From positions 1-58,271 of the forward strand of contig JAEXJM010000058.1 of NCBI GenBank assembly GCA_023449275.1: a DNA stretch of 58,271 nt. The letters run 5' to 3'. Positions 1-9,083 of this stretch are shown here, piece by piece (the first letter of the stretch is position 1; every line of letters starts with the position of its first letter). Made by a program: the position numbers and the translations under genes. The notes below the pieces were generated by a model. The model saw nothing but the letters and a program-made list of their open reading frames with translations, was not told the origin of the DNA and searched no databases. Source of the stretch: Pseudomonadota bacterium. Lineage in GTDB: Bacteria; Pseudomonadota; Gammaproteobacteria; Burkholderiales; Burkholderiaceae_D.

Positions 1-470
1 AAGGCTTGCTGAACAAGGGATTTGTCACGACAACCCTGGATACGGCCATCAACTGGCTGCGAACAGGGTCGGTCTGGCCTGTATCGTTCGGTCTGGCATG
101 TTGCGCTATCGAGATGATGCACAGCAGTATGCCACGGTACGATATGGACCGTTTTGGTACTTTTTTCCGCGCCAGTCCGCGCCAGTCCGATCTCATGATC
201 GTTGCTGGCACGCTCTGCAACAAGATGGCCCCCGCGCTTCGCAAAGTGTATGATCAGATGGCAGAACCACGCTGGGTTGTATCGATGGGTTCCTGTGCCA
301 ACGGTGGCGGCTATTATCATGATTCCTATTCCGTCGTCAGAGGCTGTGACAAGATCGTTCCGGTCGATATTTACGTGCCGGGTTGTCCTCCGACAGCCGA
401 GGCTTTGTTGTATGCGCTGATCCAGCTAAGGACGAAGATCAAGCGTACGAGTACGATTGCACGTCAGTAG
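1..470 (+). CDS. nuoB: NADH-quinone oxidoreductase subunit B (5' partial)
   Basis: NuoB carries iron-sulfur cluster N2, the last electron donor to quinone in complex I, and sits in the peripheral arm next to NuoD. The reading frame is already open at base 1, and its first visible residues (G-LLNKGFVTTT) match the usual NuoB sequence a few residues inside the N-terminus, so the true start lies just outside the window. The TTG at base 6 is probably not the start. Cluster ligands are visible as the CC pair in GLACCAIEMM (32-33, counted from that TTG) and in GSCANGGG (97) and VPGCPPT (127). It is followed after 9 bp by nuoC in the nuo operon. Confidence 0.96.
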   Translation, partial: GLLNKGFVTTTLDTAINWLRTGSVWPVSFGLACCAIEMMHSSMPRYDMDRFGTFFRASPRQSDLMIVAGTLCNKMAPALRKVYDQMAEPRWVVSMGSCANGGGYYHDSYSVVRGCDKIVPVDIYVPGCPPTAEALLYALIQLRTKIKRTSTIARQ

Positions 471-479
471 GATTGACAT

Positions 480-1082
480 ATGCGAAGAACTTCTGCACAA
501 CTGGTTGACATCCTGCACACCTTTCTGGGCAGGCGTATTGGCCATTTGTCCGAGGCATTCGGTGAGGTGACGATAGTCGTTGAAAAGGACGATTATCTCG
601 ATGTCATGCAGAAATTGAGAAGTGTGCCCGAATTGCATTTTGAAGAGCTGGTCGACCTGTGTGGCATTGACTATGCCGGTTACAACAATGATCCGGCTGG
701 CATAAACGGCAAACGCTTTGCCGTTGTTTCCCATCTCCTTTCCCTGAAATTCAATTCCCGTATGAGAGTGCGGGTCTTCGCCGAAGGCGAACAGATGCCT
801 GAAGTCCCTTCTGTTACCAGTATCTGGCCTTCAGCCAACTGGTTTGAACGGGAAGCGTTCGATTTGTATGGCATTCTTTTTGAAGGCCATCCTGATTTGC
901 GGCGCATCCTGACGGATTATGGCTTTGTCGGGCATCCTTTCCGAAAGGATTTTCCGATTCAGGGTTATGTGGAAATGCGTTATGACGAAGAACAGAAGCG
1001 GGTGGTGTACCAGCCTGTAACCATCGAGCCCCGCGAAATCACGCCGCGTGTAATCCGTGATGACGGATACGGGAGAGACTGA
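480..1082 (+). CDS. nuoC: NADH-quinone oxidoreductase subunit C
   Basis: NuoC is the 30-kDa-type subunit of the complex I peripheral arm and packs against NuoD and NuoB. At 200 residues it is the stand-alone form, not the NuoCD fusion seen in enterobacteria. The family signature is at about residues 120-165: a WPSANWFEREAFDLYGI segment followed by HPDLRRILTDYGFVGHPFRKDFP. The ATG comes 9 bp after nuoB, and the stop shares one base with the nuoD start (TGATG), which suggests translational coupling. Confidence 0.96.
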   Translation: MRRTSAQLVDILHTFLGRRIGHLSEAFGEVTIVVEKDDYLDVMQKLRSVPELHFEELVDLCGIDYAGYNNDPAGINGKRFAVVSHLLSLKFNSRMRVRVFAEGEQMPEVPSVTSIWPSANWFEREAFDLYGILFEGHPDLRRILTDYGFVGHPFRKDFPIQGYVEMRYDEEQKRVVYQPVTIEPREITPRVIRDDGYGRD

Positions 1083-2335
1083 TGGCAGAGATTCGCAATT
1101 ACACCGTCAATTTCGGGCCACAACATCCCTCCGCACATGGTGTTCTTCGCCTGATTCTGGAGCTTGACGGCGAAACGATTGTCCGGGCCGATCCGCATAT
1201 CGGCATGCTGCACCGTGCGACTGAAAAACTGGCGGAACAGAGGACATATCTGCAGGCCTTGCCCTACATGGACAGGCTCGATTACGTCTCGATGATGTGC
1301 AGCGAGCACGCTTATGTGATGGCGATCGAGAAGATGCTCGGTCTGGAAGTGCCGCTTCGTGCACAATACATCCGTGTCATGTTCGATGAAATCACGCGCC
1401 TGTTGAGCCATTTGCTGTGGCTGGGTGCGCAGGCGCTGGATATGGGAGCGATGGCGGTTATCCTCTACGCGTTCCGTGAGCGTGAAGACCTGATGGACTG
1501 TTATGAGGCAGCCAGTGGTGCCCGTATGCATGCGGCCTACTATCGGCCGGGTGGTGTCAGCAGGGATTTGCCGGATTCGATGCCGAAATTCAAAAAGACG
1601 AAATTCCAGAGCGACAGACGTATCCAGACATTGAATGCCAACCGTGAAGGTTCATTGCTCGATTTTATCGAGGATTTCACAAACCGCTTTCCGAAATGCG
1701 TCGATGAATATGAAACGTTACTGACTGATAATCGTATCTGGAAACAGAGGCTGGTCGGTGTGGGCGTTATTTCGCCGGAAGAAGCGATGGCATCCGGTTT
1801 CACGGGACCGATGTTGCGTGGTTCGGGAGTGGAATGGGATTTGAGGAAGAAACAGCCTTATGCCGTGTATGACAAAATGGATTTTGCCATTCCGGTCGGA
1901 AAGGAAGGCGATTGCTACGACCGGTATCTGGTCAGGGTCGAAGAGATGCGCCAGTCGAACAGAATCATCCGGCAATGCGTGGACTGGCTGAAAAAGAATC
2001 CCGGCCCGATCAAGTCGGATGATTACCGGGTATCGGCACCGCCACGGGCGAAGATAAAAACCGGAATGGAAGAACTGATTCACCATTTCAAACTGTTTAC
2101 GGAAGGTTTCCATCTTCCAAAAGGGGAAATTTACTCGGCAGTGGAAGCGCCGAAAGGTGAATTCGGGATTTACATGGTCTCAGACGGGGCGAACAAGCCT
2201 TTCCGTATGAAAATCCGTGCCCCGTCCTTCGTACATTTGCAGGGGCTGGAGCAGTTGGTCAAGGGACATCTCATTGCCGATGCGGTCGCCGTGATCGGCA
2301 GTATCGATATTGTATTCGGTGAAGTGGATCGCTAG
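1082..2335 (+). CDS. nuoD: NADH-quinone oxidoreductase subunit D
   Basis: NuoD is the 49-kDa-type subunit that forms the quinone-binding pocket with NuoB. It descends from the large subunit of [NiFe] hydrogenases but lacks the metal-binding cysteines. The 417 residues are normal length. Visible marks are FGPQHPSAHGVLRL near the N-terminus, where the conserved HPSAHG histidine lines the quinone site, HIGMLHRATEKL at about 39-50, and the closing VFGEVDR. The start overlaps the nuoC stop by one base. A 20-bp gap containing a GGTGAAG stretch precedes nuoE. Confidence 0.97.
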   Translation: MAEIRNYTVNFGPQHPSAHGVLRLILELDGETIVRADPHIGMLHRATEKLAEQRTYLQALPYMDRLDYVSMMCSEHAYVMAIEKMLGLEVPLRAQYIRVMFDEITRLLSHLLWLGAQALDMGAMAVILYAFREREDLMDCYEAASGARMHAAYYRPGGVSRDLPDSMPKFKKTKFQSDRRIQTLNANREGSLLDFIEDFTNRFPKCVDEYETLLTDNRIWKQRLVGVGVISPEEAMASGFTGPMLRGSGVEWDLRKKQPYAVYDKMDFAIPVGKEGDCYDRYLVRVEEMRQSNRIIRQCVDWLKKNPGPIKSDDYRVSAPPRAKIKTGMEELIHHFKLFTEGFHLPKGEIYSAVEAPKGEFGIYMVSDGANKPFRMKIRAPSFVHLQGLEQLVKGHLIADAVAVIGSIDIVFGEVDR

Positions 2336-2355
2336 TGAAATCAGACAGGTGAAGC

Positions 2356-2835
2356 ATGTTGTTGAGTGATGAATCATACCGGAAGATAGATCAGGAACTG
2401 GCAAAATTCCCGGCGAGCAAAAAGCGCTCGGCTGCGATTGCCGCCCTGACGGTTGCACAGGATGAAAAAGGCTGGCTGTCTCCTGAAGTCATTGAGGAAG
2501 TGGCCGATTATCTGGGACTGCCTGCAATTGCGGTTGGGGAGGTCGCCAGCTTTTACAGTATGTTCAATACCAGTCCGGTCGGCAAATACAAGATTGCGGT
2601 GTGCCGTAATCTGCCGTGTGAAATGACGGGAAGTGACAGGACAGCCCAGTATCTGAAAGAGAAGCTGGGTATCGAATTCGGTGAAACGACACCGGATGGA
2701 TGGTTTACTCTGGTGGAAAGCGAGTGTATGGGCGCATGTGGCGATGGGCCGGTTGTGATGGTCAACAATAAAAACATGTATATGCGCATGACGAATGAAA
2801 AAATCGACAAGCTTCTGGAGGAACTGAAGCAATGA
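2356..2835 (+). CDS. nuoE: NADH-quinone oxidoreductase subunit E
   Basis: NuoE is the 24-kDa-type thioredoxin-fold subunit of the NADH dehydrogenase module and holds [2Fe-2S] cluster N1a. The 159 residues have the expected four ligands: Cys83 and Cys88 in CRNLPCEMTGSD, and Cys124 and Cys128 in ESECMGACGDGP. The N-terminal part (about 15-60) is the family's helical bundle ending in VASFYSMF. The stop overlaps the nuoF ATG as ATGA at 2832-2835, so the two proteins, which work as a pair, are probably made by coupled translation. Confidence 0.96.
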   Translation: MLLSDESYRKIDQELAKFPASKKRSAAIAALTVAQDEKGWLSPEVIEEVADYLGLPAIAVGEVASFYSMFNTSPVGKYKIAVCRNLPCEMTGSDRTAQYLKEKLGIEFGETTPDGWFTLVESECMGACGDGPVVMVNNKNMYMRMTNEKIDKLLEELKQ

Positions 2836-4133
2836 CTTGCCTGCATGGCCGTCATGCCGAACCTCTTCTTTTCAGGGGACTGACAGGCGATAACTGGACA
2901 CTGGCGGATTATGTTTCTCGCGGTGGGTACGGGCAGTTCAGACGTATCCTGACCGAACATATGCCGGGTGAACGGATTATTGCTGAAGTCAGGGCATCCG
3001 GTTTGCGTGGCCGTGGCGGGGCTGGTTTCCCGACAGCGGTCAAATGGGGGTTTATGCCCAGAGATTATGCCGGTCAGATGTATCTGATCTGCAATGCGGA
3101 TGAAAGCGAGCCGGGTACGTTCAAGGATCGGGATATCCTTCGTTACAATCCGCATGCCGTTATCGAGGGGATGCTGATCGCTGCGTATGCGATGGGGATT
3201 ACCGCCGGTTACATCTATATTCACGGCGAGATCTGGGCGATATATGAACAATTCGAGGAAGCGATCCGGCAGGCACGTGAAGCAGGACTGATCGGTAAAG
3301 ATATATTGGGTTCAGGCTTCGATTTCGAACTGCACGCTTTTCACGGGTACGGGGCGTATATCTGTGGAGAGGAAACGGCCCTGCTCGAATCGATGGAAGG
3401 CAGGCGCGGGCAGCCGCGATTCAAGCCGCCATTCCCCGCCACAAACGGTCTGTACGGACAACCGACGACGATCAATAACGTGGAAACACTGGCTTACGTG
3501 CCTTTTATCATGGAAATGGGAGGTGAGGCCTATGCCGCGCTCGGCAGGAACAACTGTCCGGGTACCAAGATTTTCTGTCTGTCAGGTGATGTGGCGAACC
3601 CCGGTAACTACGAAGTGCCTTTAGGCATTTCCTTTACGGAATTGCTGGAACTGGCCGGTGGCATGAAAGACGGACACAAGATGAAGGCAGTCATCCCGGG
3701 AGGTTCGTCTTCACCTGTGCTTCCGGCTGAAACGATGATGCAGCTGAACATGGATTACGATTCGATTGCGAAGGCTGGCTCGATGCTTGGAACTGGTGGC
3801 GTGATTGTCCTGAATGAAACACGGTGTATGGTAAAGGCACTCCTGAATCTGTCACGGTTTTACTGGAATGAATCGTGTGGACAGTGTACTCCCTGTCGTG
3901 AAGGAACGGGCTGGCTTGTCAGGCTGATTGAACGTATTGAAAACGGTCAGGGAAAAACGGAAGATCTGGATTTGCTGGACAATGTGGCTGCCAACATCAT
4001 GGGCAGGACAATTTGCGCATTGGGGGATGCCGCTGCCGTGCCGGTCCGTTCATTCATAAAACACTTCCGGCCGGAATTCGAATATCACATTGAAAACAAA
4101 CGGTGCCCCGAAGTATCCAGTGAACGGGGTTAG
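2832..4133 (+). CDS. nuoF: NADH-quinone oxidoreductase subunit F
   Basis: NuoF oxidises NADH. It binds NADH, FMN and [4Fe-4S] cluster N3 and passes electrons on through NuoE and NuoG. The nucleotide and flavin region is plain at about residues 56-75 (GLRGRGGAGFPTAVKWGF) and at GAYICGEETALLESMEG near 175-192. The N3 ligands are in SCGQCTPCREGTGW at about 350-363, with the fourth cysteine in GRTICALGD. The 433 residues are typical. The gene ends one base before the nuoG ATG (TAG ATG). Confidence 0.97.
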   Translation: MTCLHGRHAEPLLFRGLTGDNWTLADYVSRGGYGQFRRILTEHMPGERIIAEVRASGLRGRGGAGFPTAVKWGFMPRDYAGQMYLICNADESEPGTFKDRDILRYNPHAVIEGMLIAAYAMGITAGYIYIHGEIWAIYEQFEEAIRQAREAGLIGKDILGSGFDFELHAFHGYGAYICGEETALLESMEGRRGQPRFKPPFPATNGLYGQPTTINNVETLAYVPFIMEMGGEAYAALGRNNCPGTKIFCLSGDVANPGNYEVPLGISFTELLELAGGMKDGHKMKAVIPGGSSSPVLPAETMMQLNMDYDSIAKAGSMLGTGGVIVLNETRCMVKALLNLSRFYWNESCGQCTPCREGTGWLVRLIERIENGQGKTEDLDLLDNVAANIMGRTICALGDAAAVPVRSFIKHFRPEFEYHIENKRCPEVSSERG

Positions 4134-6473
4134 ATGAATATGGTTGAAATCGAGATTGATGGCGAGAAAATAAAGGCGGAACCGGGCGGTTCGTTGCTGC
4201 AGGTCGCGCTTGATTCGGGCAAGCCTATCCCGCATTTCTGCTATCACAAGAAACTGTCGATCACGGCAAGTTGCCGCATGTGTCTGGTCGAAGTCGACAA
4301 AACGCCAAAACTGGTACCTGCCTGTGCGACACCGGTTGTCGATGGCATGGTTGTCCATACCGACAGTAAGAAAGTCATCGAGGCCAGAAAGGCCGTCATG
4401 GAGTTCCTGCTGATCAACCATCCGCTCGATTGCCCTGTATGTGATCAGGGGGGTGAATGCCTGTTGCAGGATTATTCTGTCGGATATGGTGCCTCGAAAG
4501 CCCGGTTTACCGAAGAAAAACGCATTGTCTTTGTCAAAAATGTCGGCCCGCTGATTTCAATGCAGGAAATGAGCCGCTGTATCCAGTGTACGCGTTGTGT
4601 CCGCTTCGGGGAAGAAATCGGTGGCCTGATGGAATTCGGTATGGTCAATCGTGGCGACCGTGAAGAGATTGCGACTTTTGCGGGGGCATGGGTCAATTCC
4701 GAATTGTCGGGTAACATGATCGACGTCTGTCCGGTCGGTGCACTGACATCGAAACCGTTCCGTTACAAGGCTCGTGGATGGGAACTGGCTTCCCGTCGCA
4801 TGATCAGTCCGCATGACGGACTGGGGTCGAACATGAATGTCCAGACCTTGCGTGGTCGTGTCATGCGTGTCCTGCCTTTTGAAAATGAAGCAGTGAACGA
4901 ATGCTGGTTGTCGGATCGGGACCGTTTTTCATATGAAGCCCTGAACAGTCCGGAAAGGCTGACCGTTCCGATGGTCAAGCAGGATAACCGCTGGATCGAG
5001 ACGGACTGGGAAACCGCGCTGAACTACATTGCACACGGGCTGAAAAGCATCAGCCGGGATCATGGTGCCGCTTCGCTTGCCGCGTTGGCATCACCGCAGG
5101 CTACACTGGAAGAGCTGACGCTTCTCCAGAAACTGATCCGCAAGATGGGATCGGAAAAGATCGAATTCCGTTTGCGCCAGTCCGATTTTTTACTGGATGG
5201 AAAAATCATTCCATGGCTGGGCATGAAAGTGGAAGAGATCGGGGAATTGGATCACGTATTGATAATCGGGTCGTTCCTGCGTGAAGAGGCGCCACTTCTG
5301 GCGGCACGATTCAGAAAGGCGGCGAATCAGGGAACGGCGATCAACATGCTGCATGCCGTAAATGACGATTGGCTGATGCCCGTTGCAAACAGACTGACCG
5401 GTTCGCCAGGGCAATGGCCGTCGATGTTGGGTGAAATCATCACGGCTGTGGCAAGGAAAAAGGGGGAAGACGTTCCAGACTGGCTGGAAAACACGGTCGT
5501 GTCAGAAAGTGCGGGAGCGATTGCCACTTCCTTGCTGGAGCAGGGTAACAGAGCCATTTTTCTGGGAGCTGCCGCATTGCGGCATCGACAGGCTTCGGTT
5601 TTGCATCTGGCCGCTGAATGGCTTGCGAAGCATACGGGGGCGACTCTGGGTATCCTGACGGAAGGTGCGAATGCGACGGGGGCATATCTGGCAAAGGCAT
5701 TTCCTGTACCGGGTTCAGGTGTGACACTGGACGGGATCGCTTCCGATTCGACAAAGGCTTTCCTCCTGTTGCAAACGGAACCGGAACTGGATGTGGCAAA
5801 TCAGCCGAAAATGCTGACAGCCCTGAAACAGGCTGAAATGGTCGTGGCTATGACGCCATTCAAACAGAGTCTGGATGTTGCGGATGTATTGCTTCCAGTG
5901 GCACCATTTGCCGAAACATCAGGCACTTTCATCAATTTTGAAGGGCGAGTCCAGTCTTTTGAAGGAGCCATTGCGCCATTGGGAGAGACACGGCCTGCAT
6001 GGAAAGTGCTTCGTGTGCTCGGAAATTTCCTTGACTTGCCAGGTTTTGAATACGATTCATCCATGGAAATAAGGGACGAATGCCTGCGAAACCGGAACAT
6101 TGCATCTGAACTGAACAATGTCAGTGGCCTGTTTCTTGAATTCGATGCATCTGAGTCCGAATCGCCTACGGGCCTGTCGCGTATTGCGAATGTCCCCCTC
6201 TATTTTTCAGACATGCTTGTCCGTCGTGCCTCCTCGCTTCAGCAGACACAGGCCGCGGCAGAGCCTGTCGTTCATCTTCCCAAAGCCCTGTTCGACAGAC
6301 TGAGACTCACGGATGGTGAAAAAGTATGCGTATGGCAGGAAATGGGTGAAACCATATTGCCGGCGAAAAGAGATGAATCCCTGCCGGATGATGTCATCCG
6401 GCTGGCGACAGGGCATCCCTCGACCTCGATGCTCGGGCCGATAAACGGCTGGATCGGAGTGGGTCGCCTATGA
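4134..6473 (+). CDS. nuoG: NADH-quinone oxidoreductase subunit G
   Basis: NuoG is the 75-kDa-type subunit that wires clusters N1b, N4 and N5 between NuoF and NuoI. The N-terminal ferredoxin-like domain shows CYHKKLSITASCRMCLVEV and an HPLDCPVCDQGGECLLQD segment for the N5 area. The SRCIQCTRCVRFGEEIGG stretch and its distal cysteine in IDVCPVGALT follow at about 145-205. After them comes a long molybdopterin-oxidoreductase-like domain that in this family binds no cofactor. The 779 residues are usual for beta-proteobacteria. ATG at 4134 follows the nuoF stop directly; a second ATG at 4140 is possible. The stop overlaps nuoH by four bases. Confidence 0.96.
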   Translation: MNMVEIEIDGEKIKAEPGGSLLQVALDSGKPIPHFCYHKKLSITASCRMCLVEVDKTPKLVPACATPVVDGMVVHTDSKKVIEARKAVMEFLLINHPLDCPVCDQGGECLLQDYSVGYGASKARFTEEKRIVFVKNVGPLISMQEMSRCIQCTRCVRFGEEIGGLMEFGMVNRGDREEIATFAGAWVNSELSGNMIDVCPVGALTSKPFRYKARGWELASRRMISPHDGLGSNMNVQTLRGRVMRVLPFENEAVNECWLSDRDRFSYEALNSPERLTVPMVKQDNRWIETDWETALNYIAHGLKSISRDHGAASLAALASPQATLEELTLLQKLIRKMGSEKIEFRLRQSDFLLDGKIIPWLGMKVEEIGELDHVLIIGSFLREEAPLLAARFRKAANQGTAINMLHAVNDDWLMPVANRLTGSPGQWPSMLGEIITAVARKKGEDVPDWLENTVVSESAGAIATSLLEQGNRAIFLGAAALRHRQASVLHLAAEWLAKHTGATLGILTEGANATGAYLAKAFPVPGSGVTLDGIASDSTKAFLLLQTEPELDVANQPKMLTALKQAEMVVAMTPFKQSLDVADVLLPVAPFAETSGTFINFEGRVQSFEGAIAPLGETRPAWKVLRVLGNFLDLPGFEYDSSMEIRDECLRNRNIASELNNVSGLFLEFDASESESPTGLSRIANVPLYFSDMLVRRASSLQQTQAAAEPVVHLPKALFDRLRLTDGEKVCVWQEMGETILPAKRDESLPDDVIRLATGHPSTSMLGPINGWIGVGRL

Positions 6474-7546
6474 TGACGGAATTGCTCAATCTGGTGCATC
6501 ACTACGGCGAGCTGTTTTTCGGATCGCTGTGGCCGGTTGTCTGGATCATGATACGGATCGGGATCATTCTTGCTCCCATTCTGGGAATCGTGACTTTCCT
6601 GACACTCGGTGAAAGAAAGGTGATCGGCTGGATGCATGCCCGCCTCGGGCCGAACCGGGTGGGGCCTTTTGGCCTGATCCAGCCCATTGCCGATGCCATC
6701 AAGTTGCTGTTGAAAGAAATCATCGTTCCGGAAAAAGCCGACAAGGTTCTGTTCTGGCTGGCGCCGGTATTGGCGATGGCACCTGCACTGGCGGCATGGG
6801 CTGTGGTTCCATTCGGTCCCGATCTGGTACTGGCAAACGTCAATGCCGGCATATTGTTCATCATGGCAATCACGTCGATCAGCATTTACGGGATCATCAT
6901 TGGTGGCTGGGCGTCCAATTCCAGATACGCGCTGATGGGTGCTGTCCGTGCAGCCGCCCTGATGATTTCTTTCGGCATTCCGCTGGGATTTACACTGGTC
7001 ACCGTTCTGCTGGTATCGGGCAGCCTGAACCTGTCGGATATCGTGATCGGACAGAGCCGGGGATTTTTTGCCTCACAGGGCGTGACTTTCCTTTCATGGA
7101 ACTGGATACCCCTGTTCCCGATGTTCATCATATACATTATCTGCTCGATTGCCGAGACGGGACGGCATCCCTTCGATACGACGGAAGGGGAATCTGAAAT
7201 CGTGGCCGGGCATATGGTCGAATATTCCGGGATGGCTTTTGCCATGTTTTATCTGGCCGAATACGCCAATATCGTCCTGTTTTCGACGATGGCGTCCATT
7301 ATGTTCCTTGGAGGATGGCTTGCTCCGGTCAACTGGCCCTTCCTGGCATGGGTGCCGGGCTGGATCTGGCTGGCTTCGAAGACATTCACCATCGTTTTCG
7401 TATTCATCTGGGTTCGGGCGACGTTCCCGCGCTATCGTTATGACCATGCCATGCGGCTCGGCTGGAAAGTGCTGATTCCGGTTACGCTGGCTTATCTTGT
7501 TTTCATCGCCTGCTGGATGCAGACGCCTTTCAATATATGGCATTGA
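6470..7546 (+). CDS. nuoH: NADH-quinone oxidoreductase subunit H
   Basis: NuoH is the membrane subunit joining the peripheral and membrane arms. It forms part of the quinone channel and couples it to proton pumping. The 358 residues hold about eight hydrophobic segments. Conserved loops are visible: LGERKVIGWMHARLGPNRVG at about 43-62, and a later RHPFDTTEGESEIVAGHMVE loop facing the quinone cavity. The start overlaps the nuoG stop as ATGA (6470-6473); a second in-frame ATG follows immediately. nuoI begins 10 bp downstream. Confidence 0.97.
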   Translation: MMTELLNLVHHYGELFFGSLWPVVWIMIRIGIILAPILGIVTFLTLGERKVIGWMHARLGPNRVGPFGLIQPIADAIKLLLKEIIVPEKADKVLFWLAPVLAMAPALAAWAVVPFGPDLVLANVNAGILFIMAITSISIYGIIIGGWASNSRYALMGAVRAAALMISFGIPLGFTLVTVLLVSGSLNLSDIVIGQSRGFFASQGVTFLSWNWIPLFPMFIIYIICSIAETGRHPFDTTEGESEIVAGHMVEYSGMAFAMFYLAEYANIVLFSTMASIMFLGGWLAPVNWPFLAWVPGWIWLASKTFTIVFVFIWVRATFPRYRYDHAMRLGWKVLIPVTLAYLVFIACWMQTPFNIWH

Positions 7547-7556
7547 GGACAGGTGA

Positions 7557-8045
7557 ATGGGAACGATAAAACAATTTTTCAAAAGCTTCACTCTGGCAGA
7601 ACTGTTTTCCGGAATGGCACTGACTTTGAGAGTCATGTTCAGACGGAAGGCGACAATTTGTTATCCTGAAGAGAAAACGCCCCTGTCACCCCGTTTCCGT
7701 GGTATGCACGCCCTGATGCGTGATGAAAATGGTGAAGAAAAGTGTATCGGATGCAAGTTGTGCGAATCGGTCTGTCCAGCCAAGGCGATTCTGATCGAAA
7801 CGGAAGAGCGTGAAGACGGTTCCAGACGGACGACACGGTACGATATCGACCAGAGCAAGTGCATATTCTGTGGCTTATGTGAGGAAGCTTGTCCCGTGGA
7901 TGCCATTGTCGAGAGTCCGATGTTCGAATATAGTGCCGACGGGAAAAACGATTTGCTGTTTTCGAAAGAAGTCCTGCTGAAAGTGGGCGATACGTATGAA
8001 GATGAAATCAGGGAAGCGAAAAAAGCCGATGAACCTTACCGATAA
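7557..8045 (+). CDS. nuoI: NADH-quinone oxidoreductase subunit I
   Basis: NuoI holds two [4Fe-4S] clusters (N6a and N6b) that relay electrons from NuoG to NuoB. The two ferredoxin motifs are intact: CIGCKLCESVCPAKAI at about residues 62-77 and CIFCGLCEEACPVDAI at about 102-117. The N-terminal amphipathic part (F-K-SF-LAELFSGM) is the membrane-contact segment. At 162 residues it matches the short beta-proteobacterial form. ATG at 7557 follows an AGGACAGGTGA stretch. Confidence 0.97.
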   Translation: MGTIKQFFKSFTLAELFSGMALTLRVMFRRKATICYPEEKTPLSPRFRGMHALMRDENGEEKCIGCKLCESVCPAKAILIETEEREDGSRRTTRYDIDQSKCIFCGLCEEACPVDAIVESPMFEYSADGKNDLLFSKEVLLKVGDTYEDEIREAKKADEPYR

Positions 8046-8060
8046 AGGTCTGTGCATCTT

Positions 8061-8723
8061 ATGAATGCCATGGAATTGACGAGCGTTCTCTTTTACGCAT
8101 TTGGCGCCATTATGATACTGGCGTCTTTGCGGGTGATTACGTCAGGGAATCCTGTGCATGCCGTGCTGTACCTCGTTCTCTCCTTTTTCACCGGAGCTTC
8201 GATCTGGATATTGCTGAAGGCGGAGTTTCTGGCGCTGATTCTCCTGCTGGTGTATGTCGGTGCCGTGATGGTGCTGTTTTTGTTCGTCGTCATGATGATG
8301 GATCTGGATTTGACCGAGCTGAAGAAAAGTGCGAGAAGAAATCTGGTTTCAGCCACGATAGTGGGGGTATTGATCGTGCTGGAAATGTCGGCAGTCATTT
8401 TCCGCGGTTTCTGGATGATCGATCCGCACGTTCCGGAAAGCGCGGCGAAAATCGGGCTGACGGCAGAGATCGGCAAATCGCTGTTTACCGATTATTTGTT
8501 CAATGTTGAAATTGCCGCCGTCATTCTCCTTGTGGCACTGATCGCGGCGGTGACGCTGACGTTCCGGAAGCGGGCTGACGCCAAATACACGTCTGCCGGC
8601 AGGGCTATTCACGTCCGGGCTGAAGACAGGATCAGGATAGTCGAGATGAAGGCGGAAACGTTTGAGGCAGCTACGGCAGGAAGCGAAGGCCGGAATGAAC
8701 CGAAACGGGAGGAGTTGCCATGA
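8061..8723 (+). CDS. nuoJ: NADH-quinone oxidoreductase subunit J
   Basis: NuoJ is a five-helix membrane subunit near the NuoH/NuoA end of the membrane arm. Helices can be followed from FYAFGAIMILASLRVI through the VYVGAVMVLFLFVVMMMD segment to AAVILLVALIAAVTLTF. The last 40 or so residues are a charged, poorly conserved tail. A GTG at 8052 is also open, but it lies too close to the AAAGGT ribosome site at 8044-8049. ATG at 8061 is better spaced and gives the usual MNAMELTSVLFY start. It overlaps nuoK as ATGA. Confidence 0.93.
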   Translation: MNAMELTSVLFYAFGAIMILASLRVITSGNPVHAVLYLVLSFFTGASIWILLKAEFLALILLLVYVGAVMVLFLFVVMMMDLDLTELKKSARRNLVSATIVGVLIVLEMSAVIFRGFWMIDPHVPESAAKIGLTAEIGKSLFTDYLFNVEIAAVILLVALIAAVTLTFRKRADAKYTSAGRAIHVRAEDRIRIVEMKAETFEAATAGSEGRNEPKREELP

Positions 8724-9031
8724 TGACCGTGTCACTGGTGCATTACCTGATACTGGCGGCGATCCTGTTTTCGATCGGGGTGATGGGGATTTTTATCAAC
8801 AAGCGCAATCTGATCATGCTCCTGATGTCGATTGAACTGATGCTGCTCTCGATCAATCTGAATTTTATCGCTTTTTCCCATTATCTCGGGGATATTGCCG
8901 GTCAGATTTTCGTGTTTTTCATTTTGACGGTAGCGGCAGCGGAGACGGCTATCGGTTTGGGAATTCTGGTCGTCCTGTTCAGGCGTATCCGTTCAGTCAA
9001 GACCGATGATATGGATAGCCTGAAAGGATAA
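8720..9031 (+). CDS. nuoK: NADH-quinone oxidoreductase subunit K
   Basis: NuoK is a small antiporter-like subunit with three membrane helices (about 5-25, 30-52 and 61-86 here). It carries conserved buried glutamates needed for proton transfer, seen as MSIELMLLSINLNF and TVAAAETAIGLGI. The 103 residues are normal. The start is coupled to the nuoJ stop (ATGA). The protein ends in the beta-proteobacterial DSLKG tail. A gap of about 50 bp follows before nuoL. Confidence 0.96.
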   Translation: MMTVSLVHYLILAAILFSIGVMGIFINKRNLIMLLMSIELMLLSINLNFIAFSHYLGDIAGQIFVFFILTVAAAETAIGLGILVVLFRRIRSVKTDDMDSLKG

Positions 9032-9083
9032 TGTGACTTTATGAACGCTGTTATTTTCAAGATTAATCCGGGAAAGAGTGGGA